This document shows, piece after piece, positions 36,082-46,948 of a stretch of DNA of 64,000 nucleotides. The number at the start of each line of letters is the position of its first letter. The stretch's first letter is position 1. This stretch comes from Evansella clarkii (GTDB taxonomy: Bacteria; Bacillota; Bacilli; Bacillales; Salisediminibacteriaceae): positions 2,942,040-3,006,039 of the forward strand of contig NZ_KV917376.1 in the NCBI RefSeq assembly GCF_002019695.1. Direction: 5' to 3'. A program made the translations under genes and the position numbers. The notes beneath the pieces were generated by a model. It did no database searches, was not told the origin of the DNA, and worked only from the letters and a program-made list of their open reading frames with translations.

Positions 36082-39000
36082 ATGAACGGTGATCAGCAAA
36101 TCCGCCAGGAGCGGTTTGAGCTGCTGCTTGAACAGGTAGCAATGCCTGATGATATTGTAAACCAATATCTGCAGGAGGGCGCGATTGAGAGATTAGAAGT
36201 TTACCAGTCGGAAAAACGATGGAAATTCACAATATATCTTCCTCAGGTTCTTCCATTTCCTGCCTTCGAGCTTTTCCAGAGCAGAATAAGACAAGGCCTT
36301 CAGCATATAGCCAAAGTGGATGTATGTCTTACATACGGCAGGGAAGTTTCCCTTGGAGATTATATTAAAGATTACTGGCCGTTTATCGTGGAAACTCTGC
36401 GTTCCTCTACAAACGGTCTCATTCGCCGGCTCCAGGAACAGACTCCGCAGATGGATGGAAGAAAACTACTTATAGCTGTGATGAACGAAACAGAAGCGGA
36501 AATGGTAAAGAGACGCCTGCAGGAACCATTTCAGAATGTTGTGAGAGAGCTTGGCTTTGAGGTGCCTTTACTGGAAACGGAAGTAAAGGAATCAAAGGAA
36601 GCGATTGAGAAATTCGTCGAGCAAAAGAACGAAGAAGACCATTCCAAAGTAGTCGAAGCAATGATGGAGAAGAAAAAACAGGAAGCGAAAGCTAAAGAAA
36701 CAGGACAAAGCGGTAACATTACTCTGGGGACGAATATCAAACCTGAAGAAATCAGGCCGATTAGTGAAATTATTGAGGAGGAACGGCGGGCTTCTGTACA
36801 AGGCTATGTCTTCTTTGCAGAAACGAAGGAACTTCGCAGCGGCAGAACCCTCCTGACTTTCAAAATAACAGATTATACAGATTCCCTGCTCATTAAGATA
36901 TTCTCTAATGATAAAGAAGATCTGGCAGTACTCCAGTCGATAAAAAAAGGCATGTGGCTTAAAGTCCGGGGCAGCGTCCAGTTTGATACTTTCGTAAGGG
37001 ATCTAGTAATGATGGGAAGAGACCTTCAGCAAATTACTCCTGCGGAAAGAATGGATAAAGCTCCTGAAGGAGAAAAACGGGTAGAGATGCATCTTCATAC
37101 TCCAATGAGCCAGATGGATGCCGTAACTTCAGTATCCCGCTATATTGAACAAGCAAAAAAATGGGGCCATAAAGCGATCGCTGTCACTGACCATGGCGTA
37201 CTGCAGTCATTTCCGGAGGCTTACGGAGCTGGTCAGAAACATGGTGTTAAAATACTTTACGGGGTCGAAGCTAACTTAGTGGATGATGGAGTGCCTATCG
37301 TGTACAACGAAGCTGACAGAGACCTTCAGGAAGAAACATATATTGTTTTTGACGTGGAAACTACAGGCCTCTCTGCCGTATATAACACAATTATTGAGCT
37401 TGCGGCAGTCAAAATTAAAAATGGGGAAATTGTCGACCGGTTTGAATCTTTTGCAAACCCTCACGAGAAGCTTTCTCCGTTAATTATTGATTTAACGGGA
37501 ATTACCGATGACATGGTAGAAAATGCTCCGGAAGTGGACGATGTGGTCAGGGATTTCCATGAATGGATTGGCGACGATATACTTGTGGCACATAACGCCA
37601 GCTTTGATATGGCGTTTATTAATGCCGCATTCAAGAAAATCGGGCTTGAGAAAGCGAAGAATCCGGTGATAGATACACTGGAGCTTGGGAGATTCCTATA
37701 TCCCCATTTTAAAAACCACAGGCTGAATACTCTGTGTAAGAAGTTTAATATTGAACTGGTATCTCATCACCGTGCTATTTATGATGCAGAAGCAACCGGA
37801 CACCTTCTCTGGAAGATGGTAAAAGACGCAGCAGAAAAAGAGATAACTAAACATCATCAACTCAATGAACAGACTTCCGGTGATGACTATAAGAAGCAGC
37901 GTCCTAATCACTGCATTATTTTTGCTAAGAATAAAAAAGGGCTGCGTAATCTGTACCAGCTGATTTCGAAATCACATATTGACTACTTTCACCGAGTTCC
38001 CCGGATCCCTAAGTCAGTACTCACAAAACACCGGGAGGGGCTTATTGTTGGTTCAGGCTGCGATAAAGGGGAAGTCTTTGATGCAATGATGCAAAAATCC
38101 CCTGAAGAAGTGGAAGAGGTTGCGGAGTTCTATGATTACCTGGAAGTCCAGCCCCCGGCCAATTACAGGCATCTCATTGAAAGGGAAATTATCAGAGACG
38201 AACTTGCTTTAAAAGATATACTGAAAAAGATTGTAGACCTGGGGGATAAGCTGGGCAAAAAGGTAGTAGCAACCGGAAATGTCCATTACCTTAATAAAGA
38301 AGATCATGTTTACAGAAAAATTCTGATTGCTTCCCAGGGCGGTGCGAATCCCCTGAATAAGCAGACACTTCCTGAAGTTCATTTCCGGTCCACAGACGAG
38401 ATGCTTGAATGCTTCCGTTTCCTTCCAGAACAAAAAGCGAAGGAAATAGTGGTGGAAAATACTAACTTTATTGCTGATGAGATAGATGAAATCAAGCCTA
38501 TTCCTGATGATCTTTACACACCTAAAATCGAAGGTGCAGATGAAGAAATGAGAGAGATGAGTTACGGAATGGCCCGGAGCATCTATGGTGAAGAGCTGCC
38601 GGGAATTGTGGAAGCAAGACTGGAAAAAGAGCTGAACAGTATCATCAGCAACGGGTTCTCGGTTATTTATCTCATATCCCAGAAACTTGTTAAGAAGTCT
38701 CTTGAAGACGGATACTTAGTAGGGTCCCGTGGTTCCGTCGGCTCGAGCTTTGTTGCAACAATGACTGAAATTACGGAAGTGAACCCATTGCCGCCGCATT
38801 ACGTCTGCCCTGAATGCCACCATTCCATCTTTTTTGATGATGGATCGGTAGGTTCAGGGTTCGACCTGCCGGATAAAGACTGCGAAAAATGCGGAACAAA
38901 GTATAAAAAAGACGGACAGGACATTCCGTTTGAAACCTTCCTTGGGTTTAAAGGGGACAAAGTTCCCGATATCGATTTGAACTTCTCCGGAGATTACCAG

Positions 39001-40386
39001 CCGGTAGCCCATAACTATACAAAAGAACTTTTTGGCGAGGAATATGTTTACCGTGCCGGAACGATTGGCACTGTTGCTGAAAAAACAGCTTACGGGTTTG
39101 TTAAAGGATATGAGGATGACAACCAGCTTCAGCTCAGAGGGGCTGAGATTGACCGGCTTGTATCAGGATGTACAGGCGTTAAGCGAACTACCGGACAGCA
39201 CCCTGGAGGTATTATCGTAGTACCTGATTATATGGACATTTATGATTTTTCACCAATACAGTATCCTGCGGACGATTCTTCATCCGAGTGGAAGACAACA
39301 CATTATGATTTCCATTCTATCCACGACAATCTGCTTAAACTCGATATACTGGGGCACGATGATCCGACGGTTATCAGAATGCTTCAGGACTTAAGCGGTA
39401 TGGATCCGAAAGATATTCCGGTAGATGATCCTGAGGTGTTCAAGCTGTTCGGGGGAACAGAAGCTTTAGGAGTCACGGAAGAACAGATTATGTGTAAAAC
39501 CGGAACTTATGGAATTCCTGAGTTCGGAACTCGTTTTGTCCGTCAGATGCTTGAAGAGACGAAACCGAATACGTTCAGTGAACTTGTACAGATATCCGGA
39601 CTGTCTCATGGAACAGATGTGTGGCTGAATAACGCGGCAGACTTAATTGCTGATGGCACTTGTGTGTTAAAAGATGTTATCGGCTGTCGTGATGATATAA
39701 TGGTTTACCTTATTTACAAAGGGCTTGAACATTCCCTCGCCTTTAAAATTATGGAGTTTGTCCGTAAAGGAAAAGGGCTGCAGGAAGAATGGATTGAAGA
39801 AATGAAGAAACACGGGGTGCCTGACTGGTATATCAGTTCCTGCCTGAAGATTAAATACATGTTCCCGAAAGCCCATGCTGCTGCGTACGTGTTAATGGCT
39901 GTCAGGATCGCCTATTTCAAGGTTTATCATCCAATCCTGTTTTATGCTGCCTACTTCACAGTCAGAGCAGATGACTTTGAACTTGATACTATGATAAGAG
40001 GATCTGCAAGTATCAGGAAAAGGATAGAAGAAATATATGCAAGGGGCCTTGATGCCACTCCTAAAGAAAAGAGTGTAGTAACTGTGCTCGAACTTGCACT
40101 GGAAATGTGTGAAAGGGGTCTTTCCTTCCAGAAAGTCGATCTGTACCGCTCTTCTGCGACAGAATTTATCGTAGACGGAGACACACTTATACCGCCTTTT
40201 AATGCTTTAACAGGTGTAGGTACAAATGCCGCGCTTAATATTGTAAAAGCAAGGGAAGAGAGAGAGTTCCTGTCTAAAGAAGATCTCAGGGAACGAAGCA
40301 GAATCACAAAAACAGTCCTGGAAAATCTCGACGACCACGGATGCCTTGACATGCTGCCCGATTCTAACCAGCTGTCCCTGTTTTAA
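36082..40386 (+). CDS. polC: DNA polymerase III alpha subunit, PolC type
   Basis: PolC is the replicative polymerase of low-GC Gram-positive bacteria. The 1434-residue protein has an N-terminal domain, an OB fold (about 245-320), a PHP domain split around the exonuclease ([16 protein letters not shown] near 338), a DEDDh 3'-5' proofreading exonuclease ([20 protein letters not shown] near 420, HNASFDMAF, and [11 protein letters not shown]), the zinc-binding CPECHH/CEKCG cysteines near 915-940, the palm motif [12 protein letters not shown], and the C-terminal beta-clamp motif QLSLF. It is complete and typical. Confidence 0.98.
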   Translation: MNGDQQIRQERFELLLEQVAMPDDIVNQYLQEGAIERLEVYQSEKRWKFTIYLPQVLPFPAFELFQSRIRQGLQHIAKVDVCLTYGREVSLGDYIKDYWPFIVETLRSSTNGLIRRLQEQTPQMDGRKLLIAVMNETEAEMVKRRLQEPFQNVVRELGFEVPLLETEVKESKEAIEKFVEQKNEEDHSKVVEAMMEKKKQEAKAKETGQSGNITLGTNIKPEEIRPISEIIEEERRASVQGYVFFAETKELRSGRTLLTFKITDYTDSLLIKIFSNDKEDLAVLQSIKKGMWLKVRGSVQFDTFVRDLVMMGRDLQQITPAERMDKAPEGEKRVEMHLHTPMSQMDAVTSVSRYIEQAKKWGHKAIAVTDHGVLQSFPEAYGAGQKHGVKILYGVEANLVDDGVPIVYNEADRDLQEETYIVFDVETTGLSAVYNTIIELAAVKIKNGEIVDRFESFANPHEKLSPLIIDLTGITDDMVENAPEVDDVVRDFHEWIGDDILVAHNASFDMAFINAAFKKIGLEKAKNPVIDTLELGRFLYPHFKNHRLNTLCKKFNIELVSHHRAIYDAEATGHLLWKMVKDAAEKEITKHHQLNEQTSGDDYKKQRPNHCIIFAKNKKGLRNLYQLISKSHIDYFHRVPRIPKSVLTKHREGLIVGSGCDKGEVFDAMMQKSPEEVEEVAEFYDYLEVQPPANYRHLIEREIIRDELALKDILKKIVDLGDKLGKKVVATGNVHYLNKEDHVYRKILIASQGGANPLNKQTLPEVHFRSTDEMLECFRFLPEQKAKEIVVENTNFIADEIDEIKPIPDDLYTPKIEGADEEMREMSYGMARSIYGEELPGIVEARLEKELNSIISNGFSVIYLISQKLVKKSLEDGYLVGSRGSVGSSFVATMTEITEVNPLPPHYVCPECHHSIFFDDGSVGSGFDLPDKDCEKCGTKYKKDGQDIPFETFLGFKGDKVPDIDLNFSGDYQPVAHNYTKELFGEEYVYRAGTIGTVAEKTAYGFVKGYEDDNQLQLRGAEIDRLVSGCTGVKRTTGQHPGGIIVVPDYMDIYDFSPIQYPADDSSSEWKTTHYDFHSIHDNLLKLDILGHDDPTVIRMLQDLSGMDPKDIPVDDPEVFKLFGGTEALGVTEEQIMCKTGTYGIPEFGTRFVRQMLEETKPNTFSELVQISGLSHGTDVWLNNAADLIADGTCVLKDVIGCRDDIMVYLIYKGLEHSLAFKIMEFVRKGKGLQEEWIEEMKKHGVPDWYISSCLKIKYMFPKAHAAAYVLMAVRIAYFKVYHPILFYAAYFTVRADDFELDTMIRGSASIRKRIEEIYARGLDATPKEKSVVTVLELALEMCERGLSFQKVDLYRSSATEFIVDGDTLIPPFNALTGVGTNAALNIVKAREEREFLSKEDLRERSRITKTVLENLDDHGCLDMLPDSNQLSLF

Positions 40387-40411
40387 TGGAAAAACCCGGT
40401 TATGGCGTCAT

Positions 40412-40440
40412 TTGCAAGAGAAAATGGTTTATGTTATAGT
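40412..40440 (+). promoter_or_regulatory. Sigma-A promoter for the rimP-nusA-infB operon
   Basis: TTGCAA (40412-40417), 17-bp spacer, TATAGT (40435-40440) with a TG extension (TGT directly before the -10). It lies 26 bases after the polC stop and gives a leader of about 160 bases containing an intrinsic terminator. Confidence 0.72.
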
Positions 40441-40470
40441 AAGATGGAAATACTGGTAATAGTAACGGCG

Positions 40471-40505
40471 GAAAGAGTGGGTCTGATTCCCACTCTTTCT
40501 TTTGT
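40471..40505 (+). terminator. Intrinsic terminator in the rimP leader
   Basis: GAAAGAGTGGG (40471-40481) and CCCACTCTTTC (40489-40499) form an 11-bp perfect stem with a 7-nt loop, followed by TTTTGT. It ends polC transcripts and, because a promoter lies at 40412-40440, it also sits inside the leader of the rimP operon, an attenuator arrangement. Confidence 0.85.
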
Positions 40506-40609
40506 ACTCATAGAGGAATGTTAAGAGAAAACTAGCTGTTATAAAAAAATGCTGATAAATTTTATCCTGAATCAGCCAGGGAAAACAGAATAGTTAAGGA
40601 GGCAAGCGA

Positions 40610-41086
40610 ATGGCTGGCAATGTAAGGGAAATCACGGAATCAATTGTAACCCCTATTTTGTCCGATCTGGCTCTGGAATTAGTAGATGTGGAATTCAAAA
40701 AAGAAGGTAAGAACTGGTTCCTTCGTGTCTATATTGAAAGAGAAAATGGGAGCGGAGTAGATCTTGACGACTGTGCCGCTGTCAGTGAGCGGTTAAGTGA
40801 AGAGCTGGATAAACGGGATCCTGTTGAGCAGGCATATTATCTGGAAGTTTCCTCACCTGGAGCAGAAAGGCCCCTTAAAAACGAAAAAGATGTGCAGCGG
40901 GCTGTAGGCAAAAACATCCATGTAACAACATATGCCCCAATTGACGGCGAGAAACAGTTTGAAGGGAAACTTACAGAGTATGACGGAGATACACTTACGA
41001 TTGAAACAAGAGTAAAGACCCGCACAAAAGTAGTGGAAATACCATATGACAAAGTAGCTAAAGCAAGACTGGCTGTTGTGTTTTAA
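40610..41086 (+). CDS. rimP: Ribosome maturation factor RimP
   Basis: RimP (YlxS) assists 30S maturation. The 158-residue protein has the N-terminal alpha/beta domain (LALELVDVEFKKEGKNWFLRVYIE in part, with DLDDCAAVSERLSEELD) and the C-terminal Sm-like domain after VSSPGAERPLKNEKD. AAGGAGG precedes the ATG. It is first in the nusA-infB operon. Confidence 0.96.
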   Translation: MAGNVREITESIVTPILSDLALELVDVEFKKEGKNWFLRVYIERENGSGVDLDDCAAVSERLSEELDKRDPVEQAYYLEVSSPGAERPLKNEKDVQRAVGKNIHVTTYAPIDGEKQFEGKLTEYDGDTLTIETRVKTRTKVVEIPYDKVAKARLAVVF

Positions 41087-41111
41087 TAATTGAAAGGGGG
41101 AACCTTGTTAA

Positions 41112-42251
41112 ATGAACAGTGAATTTATGGATGCGCTAACGAGCATCGAGAAGGATAAGGGTATTGATAAAGAGGTAATTCTTGAAGCTATTGAACAAGC
41201 GCTGATCACCGGTTATAAAAGGAATTTCAATTCCGCTCAGAATGTCAGAGTGGATATTGACAGAGATAACGGAAGCATCCGTGTTTTTGCAAGAAAAGAA
41301 GTCGTGGAAGAAGTGTTTGATTCCAGGCTGGAGATTTCTCTGGAAGCTGCGAAAGCGATCAACCCTCAATACGAAGTGGATGATGTTGTGGAAATAGAAG
41401 TAACTCCGAGAGACTTTGGAAGAATAGCTGCCCAGACTGCAAAACAGGTTGTTACGCAACGTGTAAGAGAAGCAGAACGGGGTATTATATATTCTGACTT
41501 TATTGACAGGGAAGAAGATATAATTACAGGAATTGTACAGCGGCAGGATCACAGATTCATTTATGTGGACCTGGGCCGTGTGGAGGCTCTTATGCCTTTA
41601 AGCGAGCAAATGCCTAATGAAACATACCGCCACAATGACAGGATAAAAGCTTTTATCACAAAGGTGGAAAAGACAACGAAAGGCCCGCAGATTATGATCT
41701 CAAGAACACATCCAGGCCTTCTAAAAAGGTTATTTGAGCTTGAAGTGCCGGAAATTTACGATGGTACAGTTGAAATAAAATCTGTTTCAAGAGAAGCTGG
41801 AGACAGATCGAAAATCGCTGTCCACGCGGAAGACACTGAGGTGGATCCTGTAGGTTCATGTGTAGGGCCTAAAGGGCAAAGAGTTCAGACGATTGTCAAT
41901 GAGCTTAAAGGGGAAAAAATTGATATTGTCCGCTGGTCTGAGGATCCGAAGGTTTATGTTGCTAACGCACTGAGCCCGTCTAAGGTGCTCCAGGTTACAG
42001 TTAGCGAGGAAGAAAAAATGACTCAGGTAGTAGTACCTGATTATCAGCTTTCTCTGGCAATCGGGAAACGCGGCCAGAACGCGAGACTCGCTGCAAAGCT
42101 TACCGGCTGGAAAATAGATATTAAAAGCCAGACAGATGCCGAAGAAGCAGGCATCTATGATCCTAATGCTCCTCTGGAACAGGATGAAGAATGGTCTGAC
42201 TCCACTGAGGCAGATATACAGTATAATGAAGAAAAAGACTTTGATCAGTAA
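41112..42251 (+). CDS. nusA: Transcription termination/antitermination factor NusA
   Basis: NusA binds RNA polymerase and stimulates pausing and intrinsic termination. The 379-residue protein has the N-terminal RNAP-binding domain (1-125), an S1 domain (about 135-200: GIVQRQDHRFIYVDLGRVEA), KH1 (VDPVGSCVGPKGQRVQTIVN) and KH2 (SLAIGKRGQNARLAAKLTGW), and a short acidic tail. It lacks the C-terminal acidic repeats of the E. coli protein, as is normal in Bacillus. GAAAGGGGG precedes the start. Confidence 0.97.
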   Translation: MNSEFMDALTSIEKDKGIDKEVILEAIEQALITGYKRNFNSAQNVRVDIDRDNGSIRVFARKEVVEEVFDSRLEISLEAAKAINPQYEVDDVVEIEVTPRDFGRIAAQTAKQVVTQRVREAERGIIYSDFIDREEDIITGIVQRQDHRFIYVDLGRVEALMPLSEQMPNETYRHNDRIKAFITKVEKTTKGPQIMISRTHPGLLKRLFELEVPEIYDGTVEIKSVSREAGDRSKIAVHAEDTEVDPVGSCVGPKGQRVQTIVNELKGEKIDIVRWSEDPKVYVANALSPSKVLQVTVSEEEKMTQVVVPDYQLSLAIGKRGQNARLAAKLTGWKIDIKSQTDAEEAGIYDPNAPLEQDEEWSDSTEADIQYNEEKDFDQ

Positions 42252-42265
42252 GGGAGTGGCTTGCT

Positions 42266-42541
42266 GTGGCTGGAATGAAAAAAACACCACTTCGTAAATG
42301 TGTTATCACAAACGAGATGAAGCCTAAGCGGGAATTGATCCGCGTTGTCAGAACACCTGATGGAGATGTGAAAATAGACCCAACTTCAAAGCAGTCGGGG
42401 CGCGGAGCATACATTAGTGCCGACCCGGAAGTTATACAGGAAGCAAAAAAGAAAAATATTCTTTCCAGGCATTTGAAAACAAACGTGGATGCTGAGCTTT
42501 ATGACTTGCTGCTTGCTGAAACAGAAGGGCTGAAGAAATGA
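42266..42541 (+). CDS. ylxR: YlxR/RnpM family RNA-binding protein
   Basis: A 91-residue basic protein of the YlxR (DUF448) family with the signature TPLRKCVITNEMKPKRELIR and GRGAYIS. In B. subtilis the protein, also named RnpM, binds RNase P RNA and modulates its activity. GTG 42266 is the likely start; the in-frame ATG at 42275 is possible but leaves a longer spacer from AAGGGAG. It overlaps ylxQ by 4 bases (ATGA). Confidence 0.93.
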   Translation: MAGMKKTPLRKCVITNEMKPKRELIRVVRTPDGDVKIDPTSKQSGRGAYISADPEVIQEAKKKNILSRHLKTNVDAELYDLLLAETEGLKK

Positions 42542-42843
42542 CAGGAAAAACGGATTGGCTAAATCTGCTTGGCCTGATATACAGGGCTGGAAAGCTTGTC
42601 ACAGGTGAAGAACTTGTGGTAAAAGCAGTACAAAAGCAAAAACTCAGTCTTGTAATTATCTCGGAGGATGCATCAGATAACACAAAGAAAAAGCTCTCGG
42701 ATAAATGCAGCTATTATAAAATTCCTTTTTTTATTAGAGGCGACAGAGAAGCAATAGGACAGGCAATAGGTAAAGCCGGGCGGGTTGTCATCGGGATAGA
42801 GGACCCTGGTTTTGCTAATAAAATCAGATCAATAATTGAATAA
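42538..42843 (+). CDS. ylxQ: YlxQ, L7Ae-family ribosomal-type protein
   Basis: A 101-residue protein of the L7Ae/L30e fold with LLGLIYRAGKLVTGEELVVKAVQ and the central LVIISEDASDNTKKKLSDKC stretch. Family members bind kink-turn RNA; the specific target of YlxQ is unsettled. It lies between ylxR and infB as in B. subtilis and overlaps the ylxR stop. Confidence 0.92.
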   Translation: MTGKTDWLNLLGLIYRAGKLVTGEELVVKAVQKQKLSLVIISEDASDNTKKKLSDKCSYYKIPFFIRGDREAIGQAIGKAGRVVIGIEDPGFANKIRSIIE

Positions 42844-42920
42844 CTTTATACTGCTGATGCTTAAGTAAGGCATAACACGGTACACGTACCGCCAGTGATA
42901 TAAAGTCGGGAGGTAAGTAT

Positions 42921-45113
42921 ATGAAAAAAATGCGTATATATGAATATGCTAAAGAAAAGAACGTAAGCAGTAAAGATGTTATAAATGAGCTTAAAACTAA
43001 GGGGATTGAGGTTTCCAATCATATGAGTGTGCTCTCAGAGGATATGCTTCAGAAACTTGACAGCAAAGGTAATTCCGGAAACAATTCAGCTGGAGGTAAT
43101 TCCCAGCAGGGCGGCAAAAGCACCAGCAAGCCATCAGGAAACAAAGGAAACCAGCAGGGAAACAGAAACCAGCCAGGAAATAATAATCAAAACCGCCAAT
43201 CCCAGAGCAACAGCGGCGGAAACCCAAAAAATAAAAAGAACCGTGGACAGCAGAATAACGCTAACAATGCACAAAACAGAAATAACCGAAATAAAAATAA
43301 AAACAATCAAAACAGAAATCAGCAGCAGCATAAAAACAATCAGCCTGCGCCAAAAAAGGAAATGCCTAGTAAGGTGACTTATACACTTCCTGTCACAGTA
43401 GGTGAATTTGCAGACAAGATTAACAAGGAACCTTCTGAAATTATTAAAAAGCTCATGTTCCTTGGGGTGATGGCGACGATTAACCAGGAACTTGATAAAG
43501 ATACGATTGAGCTGCTTGCAGAGGATTTCGGTATTGAAACAGAAGAAGAAATCATTGTTGATGAGACGGAATTTGAGAATATGGAAGAAAATGATGATCC
43601 TAAAGATCTGAAAGAACGCCCGCCGGTTGTAACTATTATGGGACACGTTGACCATGGTAAAACAACGCTTCTGGACAGTATCCGGCATACGAAGGTTACT
43701 GCAGGGGAAGCTGGGGGCATTACGCAGCATATTGGCGCTTACCAGGTTGAAGAAAACGACAAGAAAATCACATTTCTTGATACACCTGGCCACGCGGCAT
43801 TTACAACAATGCGTGCACGGGGAGCTCAGGTAACAGACATTACTATCCTCGTTGTGGCAGCAGATGACGGAGTGATGCCTCAGACTGTTGAAGCGATTAA
43901 CCATGCTAAAGCTGCAGATGTTCCAATTATCGTTGCCGTCAACAAAATGGATAAAGAAGCAGCTAACCCGGATCGTGTTATGCAGGAATTAACAGAGCAT
44001 GGCCTGGTTGCCGAAGCATGGGGCGGGGACACTATCTTTGTAAATGTTTCTGCACTCAACGGAGAAGGAATTGAAGAACTGCTTGAAATGATCCTTCTTG
44101 TTTCTGAAGTAGGAGAGTTGAAGGCAAACCCTGATAAACCTGCGAGAGGAACGGTCGTTGAAGCTGAACTTGACCGGGGACGTGGACCGGTTGCTACACT
44201 CCTTGTACAGGCCGGAACACTTAAAGTTGGCGATCCTATTGTAGTTGGCAGCACTTTCGGAAGAGTAAGGGCTATGGTAAATGATCTTGGACGCCGTGTG
44301 AAAACTGCAGGGCCGTCCACCCCAGTGGAAATAACAGGACTTAACGCAGTTCCTCAGGCTGGTGACCAGTTCCTTGTTTTTGAAGATGAGAAAAAAGCGC
44401 GGCAAATAGGAGAAGCGCGAGCGACGAAACAGCGTGAGGCTGATCGGCGCGAGTCCTCGAAGGTAAGCCTGGATGATCTGTTTAATCAGATACAGCAAGG
44501 GGACATCAAAGAAATAAACGTAATTATTAAAGCTGATGTGCAAGGTTCTGTTGAAGCGATGCGCGGCTCCCTGGAAAAGATTGATGTGGAAGGCGTAAAA
44601 GTAAATATTATCTCTACAGGTGCCGGCGCCATAAGCGAAACAGACGTGATTCTGGCAAGTGCTTCCAATGCTGTAATAATCGGTTTTAATGTGCGTCCTG
44701 ATGTGAATGCTAAGCGTACTGCAGATGCAGAAAAAGTTGACATCCGTCTCCATCGTGTAATTTATGACGCTATTGAAGAAATAGAAGCGGCAATGAAAGG
44801 AATGCTTGATCCTGAGTTCGAAGAGAAAGTAATCGGCCAGGCTGAAGTGCGCCAGACATTTAAAGTTTCTAAAATCGGCATGATTGCCGGCTCATACGTG
44901 ACAGACGGCAAGCTTACAAGAGACGCAACTGTCCGCCTGATCCGTGACGGAGTTGTAGTGCACGAAGGCGCTATCCGCGACTTAAAACGTTTTAAAGATG
45001 ATGTGAAAGAAGTTGCGCAAAACTATGAGTGTGGTATTACGCTTGAGAATTATAATGACGTTAAAGAAGGCGACATTATTGAAGCGTATGTCATGGAGGA
45101 AATTAAACGTTGA
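42921..45113 (+). CDS. infB: Translation initiation factor IF-2
   Basis: IF-2 brings fMet-tRNA to the 30S subunit. The 730-residue protein has an N-terminal IF2_N domain ([20 protein letters not shown]), a linker of about 95 residues made almost only of Asn, Gln, Gly, Lys, Ser and Arg (about 50-145), a second IF2_N domain, and the GTPase core with [35 protein letters not shown] and NKMDKEAAN, followed by domains II, III and the tRNA-binding C2. The Asn/Gln bias of the linker is stronger than I expect in Bacillus. GGGAGGT precedes the ATG. Confidence 0.98.
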   Translation: MKKMRIYEYAKEKNVSSKDVINELKTKGIEVSNHMSVLSEDMLQKLDSKGNSGNNSAGGNSQQGGKSTSKPSGNKGNQQGNRNQPGNNNQNRQSQSNSGGNPKNKKNRGQQNNANNAQNRNNRNKNKNNQNRNQQQHKNNQPAPKKEMPSKVTYTLPVTVGEFADKINKEPSEIIKKLMFLGVMATINQELDKDTIELLAEDFGIETEEEIIVDETEFENMEENDDPKDLKERPPVVTIMGHVDHGKTTLLDSIRHTKVTAGEAGGITQHIGAYQVEENDKKITFLDTPGHAAFTTMRARGAQVTDITILVVAADDGVMPQTVEAINHAKAADVPIIVAVNKMDKEAANPDRVMQELTEHGLVAEAWGGDTIFVNVSALNGEGIEELLEMILLVSEVGELKANPDKPARGTVVEAELDRGRGPVATLLVQAGTLKVGDPIVVGSTFGRVRAMVNDLGRRVKTAGPSTPVEITGLNAVPQAGDQFLVFEDEKKARQIGEARATKQREADRRESSKVSLDDLFNQIQQGDIKEINVIIKADVQGSVEAMRGSLEKIDVEGVKVNIISTGAGAISETDVILASASNAVIIGFNVRPDVNAKRTADAEKVDIRLHRVIYDAIEEIEAAMKGMLDPEFEEKVIGQAEVRQTFKVSKIGMIAGSYVTDGKLTRDATVRLIRDGVVVHEGAIRDLKRFKDDVKEVAQNYECGITLENYNDVKEGDIIEAYVMEEIKR

Positions 45114-45391
45114 TTATAGGTTCCGTCATTGTAGATGCAGTCATATACAATGCGCAATCTTTAAAAGATAAAAGGGCGGTTCTTCAGAGTATTGGGTCGC
45201 GAATCCGCCAGCAATACAATGTCTCTCTGGTGGAATCAGACCATCAGGATGTTTGGCAGCGGACAGAATGGGCAATCGTATCCGTAGGAACAGCCAGAAC
45301 CCAGGCTGAAAAAGAATTGCAGCGGGCTTTGGCGGTCATTGATAACCATCATAGTCTGGAAGTAACGAATATAACCTGGGAATGGTTATAA
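45110..45391 (+). CDS. ylxP: YlxP (DUF503) family protein
   Basis: A 93-residue protein of the DUF503 family: [40 protein letters not shown] and [21 protein letters not shown]. The function is unclear; it is a conserved member of the nusA-infB-rbfA operon, which hints at a role in translation or ribosome assembly. TTG 45110 overlaps the infB stop (TTGA), with GGAGG at about 45095. Confidence 0.92.
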   Translation: MIIGSVIVDAVIYNAQSLKDKRAVLQSIGSRIRQQYNVSLVESDHQDVWQRTEWAIVSVGTARTQAEKELQRALAVIDNHHSLEVTNITWEWL

Positions 45392-45429
45392 AGCGGCGTA
45401 TCTATCCATTGACAGGGGTGTTGTAAAAA

Positions 45430-45780
45430 ATGAGTAATGTTCGAGCCAATCGAGTTGGAGAGCAAATTAAAAAGGAACTTACAGATATAATTCAGAGGGA
45501 GCTGAAAGATCCCCGCATTGGATTCATTACTGTTACTGCAGTCGAAGTAACTGGCGATTTGCAGCAGGCAACAGCTTATATAACCGTATTTGGTGACGAA
45601 GATCAGCGTGCAAAAACTCTCCAGGGCCTTTCAAAGGCTAACGGTTTTATCAGGTCTGAAATCGGTAAACGAATTCAGCTGCGGAAAACTCCTGAGCTTT
45701 CTTTTAAGTTCGATGAAAGCATCGAACGTGGCAACAGAATTGAAGAACTGCTCAGAAAGCTCAATCAGGAAGAGAAATAA
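45430..45780 (+). CDS. rbfA: Ribosome-binding factor A
   Basis: RbfA binds the 30S subunit near the 16S 5' helix during late maturation. The 116-residue KH-fold protein has [20 protein letters not shown], the [20 protein letters not shown] segment and the C-terminal [27 protein letters not shown] lies upstream. It is the last gene before a terminator. Confidence 0.96.
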   Translation: MSNVRANRVGEQIKKELTDIIQRELKDPRIGFITVTAVEVTGDLQQATAYITVFGDEDQRAKTLQGLSKANGFIRSEIGKRIQLRKTPELSFKFDESIERGNRIEELLRKLNQEEK

Positions 45781-45785
45781 TGATG

Positions 45786-45824
45786 CGAGGGTGTCCCAGT
45801 TCTTATGGAGACACCCTCTTTTTC
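45786..45824 (+). terminator. Rho-independent terminator after rbfA
   Basis: GAGGGTGTC (45787-45795) pairs perfectly with GACACCCTC (45810-45818), followed by a T run. It ends the rimP-rbfA operon and separates truB; the 165 bases to truB hold no feature I can name. Confidence 0.85.
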
Positions 45825-45989
45825 AATTATTTTTAACCCTTTTACAAAGAATAACAAAGTATACATATCTCTTCGGATATACAGGCTATTGCGGCCAGGA
45901 CACCGTGTTGCCGATAATGGCTCCCAAACCTGCGAAAGGATCCAAATGACCGCAAAATAACAATTTATTATTAAAGAGGTGAAGCAATC

Positions 45990-46922
45990 GTGAATAATGA
46001 CAGAACGAGCGGGGTTCTCCCCCTGTGGAAGCCAGCCGGAATGACTTCCTTTGCAGCAGTTCAGGAAGTAAAAAAAATATTTCAGACAAAAAAAGCCGGA
46101 CATACCGGCACTCTGGACCCTGACGTAGACGGTGTACTTCCAGTCTGCCTTGGAAGGGCTACAAAACTGGTCGAATATTTGACCGCCTCTGAAAAAATAT
46201 ATGAAGGGGAAGTAACGATCGGAACTTCCACAACAACAGAAGATAAGTCCGGGGATATCGTGGAGGAAAAAGCAGTGGAGCGTGAAATCACGGAAGCAGA
46301 AATTGAAGAAGTGCTTTCCAGCCTCCGTGGTGAAATCACTCAGATTCCTCCTATGTTTTCAGCTGTGAAAGTAAAAGGGAAAAGGCTTTATGAGTATGCA
46401 AGGGAAGGACTGACTGTGGAAAGGCCAGAAAGACAGGTAATAATATTTGAACTTGTCCGCACCTCTTCTCCAGCAGTAAAAGCTGACGGCCAGGTTTCTT
46501 TCCGCTTCAGAGCCAGGTGCAGTAAAGGTACTTATATTCGGACACTTTCTGTTACTATCGGAGAAAAGCTTGGCTATCCTGCTCATATGTCTGATTTAAC
46601 GAGAACAGGCTCTGGCAGGTTCTTTGCCGAGGATTGTTTAACATTTGAAAGGCTGAAAGAGCTTAAGGAAGACGATGCCCTTTCTTCTGCCCTGTTTTCT
46701 ATCGAAGAGTCCCTCTCGGAATTCCCTAAGGCCGTTATCAGCCCTGAGACGGAAGAAAAAGTGATGAATGGGGCGATTTTGCCTGCTTCAGTGATAAACG
46801 TAGACGAAAGCCTTGTGGCTCTGTATAATCAACAGGGGGAATGCTTGGCATTATACCAAAAGCATCCGAAACGCATCGGAATGATTAAACCTGCTAAAAT
46901 GCTTAAAGCAGCAGATGCATAA
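45990..46922 (+). CDS. truB: tRNA pseudouridine-55 synthase TruB
   Basis: TruB makes pseudouridine 55 in the T-loop of tRNAs. The 310-residue protein has GVLPLWKPAGMTSFAAVQ, the catalytic Asp43 in GHTGTLDPDVDGVLPVCLG, and the C-terminal PUA-like region. GTG 45990 is the start with AAAGAGGTGA about 45974-45983. In B. subtilis truB follows rbfA closely; here a terminator and a 165-bp gap intervene. Confidence 0.97.
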   Translation: MNNDRTSGVLPLWKPAGMTSFAAVQEVKKIFQTKKAGHTGTLDPDVDGVLPVCLGRATKLVEYLTASEKIYEGEVTIGTSTTTEDKSGDIVEEKAVEREITEAEIEEVLSSLRGEITQIPPMFSAVKVKGKRLYEYAREGLTVERPERQVIIFELVRTSSPAVKADGQVSFRFRARCSKGTYIRTLSVTIGEKLGYPAHMSDLTRTGSGRFFAEDCLTFERLKELKEDDALSSALFSIEESLSEFPKAVISPETEEKVMNGAILPASVINVDESLVALYNQQGECLALYQKHPKRIGMIKPAKMLKAADA

Positions 46923-46948
46923 CGTTAGAAACAACTGAGGTGGCAGCA

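Noticed and set aside
43065-43360. Tandem repeat or CRISPR-like array within infB
   Set aside because: The stretch is low-complexity coding sequence in frame with IF-2, without regular repeat units or spacers.
43134-43904. 256-codon minus-strand frame opposite infB
   Set aside because: Antisense of the Asn/Gln-rich linker gives long open stretches; the product is low complexity with no recognisable domain.
45825-45989. Possible small RNA or gene between rbfA and truB
   Set aside because: No ORF with a ribosome binding site, no strong stem and no clear promoter could be found, so nothing is claimed.
46923-46948. FMN riboswitch before ribF
   Set aside because: Only 26 bp separate truB and ribF; there is no RFN-box-like sequence.
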